A stretch of 5,604 nt of DNA from Desulfobacteraceae bacterium (GTDB lineage Bacteria > Desulfobacterota > DSM-4660 > Desulfatiglandales > Desulfatiglandaceae). Below are positions 5,447 through 5,604 of this stretch, one piece after another (position 1 is the stretch's first letter; each line of letters begins with the position of its first letter). The stretch is from assembly GCA_030632525.1 (NCBI GenBank), contig DAOVUP010000129.1, forward strand, positions 1-5,604, written 5' to 3'. The position numbers and the translations under genes were made by a program. The notes below the pieces were generated by a model. It was given only the letters and a program-made list of their open reading frames with translations. It was not told the origin of the DNA and made no database searches.

Positions 5447-5604
5447 TATCCGGGTTAGGTTTATGCCCTATAAATAGATGGCAGATTCCTAAGGTCAAAA
5501 CGTGCGTTTTCACGTTAGCCAATCCCGCATCTTTCATCATCCCTGCAAAGCCCTTAACTGAGGGAAAATTCATTATGGATTCACCGAGGTAATGGTAGGC
5601 ACCC
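5427..5604 (-). CDS. ubiE: UbiE/MenG quinone C-methyltransferase, C-terminal fragment (start beyond window)
   Basis: S-adenosylmethionine-dependent methylation of demethylmenaquinone (or the ubiquinone precursor), the last step of menaquinone synthesis. The minus strand, read from 5603, gives 58 residues to TAA at 5429-5427. They include AYHYLGESIMNFPS, FAGMMKDAGLANVKTHVLT and GICHLFIGHK. This matches the family's conserved end (YRYL.ESI..FP....L..MM..AGF..V....LT.GI..L..G.K). The methyl-donor-binding Rossmann motifs lie outside the window, so catalytic integrity cannot be judged. After GHK there are about ten extra residues (PNPDKPASGS), the last four encoded by one copy of a 12-bp direct repeat. 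It is convergent with the sigma-54 regulator and so not in that operon. Menaquinone is the more likely product if the host is a deltaproteobacterium, which is an inference. Confidence 0.87.
   Translation of the reverse strand, partial: GAYHYLGESIMNFPSVKGFAGMMKDAGLANVKTHVLTLGICHLFIGHKPNPDKPASGS

Noticed and set aside
5289..5477. Open frame of about 62 codons after the regulator
   Set aside because: It is a read-through of the CGCAAAG palindrome and of the antisense of ubiE. It has no plausible ribosome binding site and no recognisable homology.
5497..5516. Overlapping AAAACG/CGTTTT and AACGTG/CACGTT inverted repeats
   Set aside because: They fall within conserved ubiE codons (VKTHVLT) and are short enough to be chance.
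5380..5592. Open frame of about 70 codons at the right end, + strand
   Set aside because: It lies opposite the minus-strand ubiE coding sequence, which has clear family homology.

Overview
This is a chromosomal window with no sign of phage, plasmid or insertion-sequence genes. It looks like an anaerobic deltaproteobacterium-type organism (Desulfobacterota). That is an inference from three things: RpoA, PyrC and the regulator read like that group, TTG starts sit behind strong Shine-Dalgarno sites, and a sigma-54 regulator lies near a quinone methyltransferase. No 16S or other decisive marker is present.

Layout, left to right. (1) Positions 2-2253 are the distal part of the alpha ribosomal-protein operon, all on +: rpsD (S4, 5' end cut by the window), rpoA (RNA polymerase alpha, TTG start, unusually long) and rplQ (L17), which overlaps rpoA by ATGA. 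(2) Positions 2254-2597 (344 bases) hold no intact gene. They contain an AT-rich stretch with a weak candidate promoter and small hairpins, then a clear intrinsic terminator (2420-2456). Next comes what looks like the last ~31 codons of a decayed aspartate carbamoyltransferase gene (pyrB), four exact copies of an 8-bp repeat, and a strong ribosome binding site. (3) Positions 2598-3890 are pyrC (dihydroorotase), complete, with all expected metal ligands. (4) Positions 3868-5289 encode an NtrC/PilR-type sigma-54 response regulator that starts inside the end of pyrC. (5) Positions 5290-5426 are a convergent intergenic gap with a large imperfect palindrome built from CGCAAAG units. (6) On the minus strand, 5427-5604 is the C-terminus of a UbiE/MenG quinone methyltransferase. 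It is easy to miss because its start lies outside the window.

The genes fall into three functional blocks: translation/transcription core, pyrimidine synthesis joined to a signalling regulator by gene overlap, and quinone synthesis on the opposite strand. I do not see a new defence, mobile or biosynthetic system. The most interesting signals are the pyrB remnant with tandem repeats between the operon terminator and pyrC, the charge-segregated C-terminal tail of RpoA, and the palindrome between the convergent genes.
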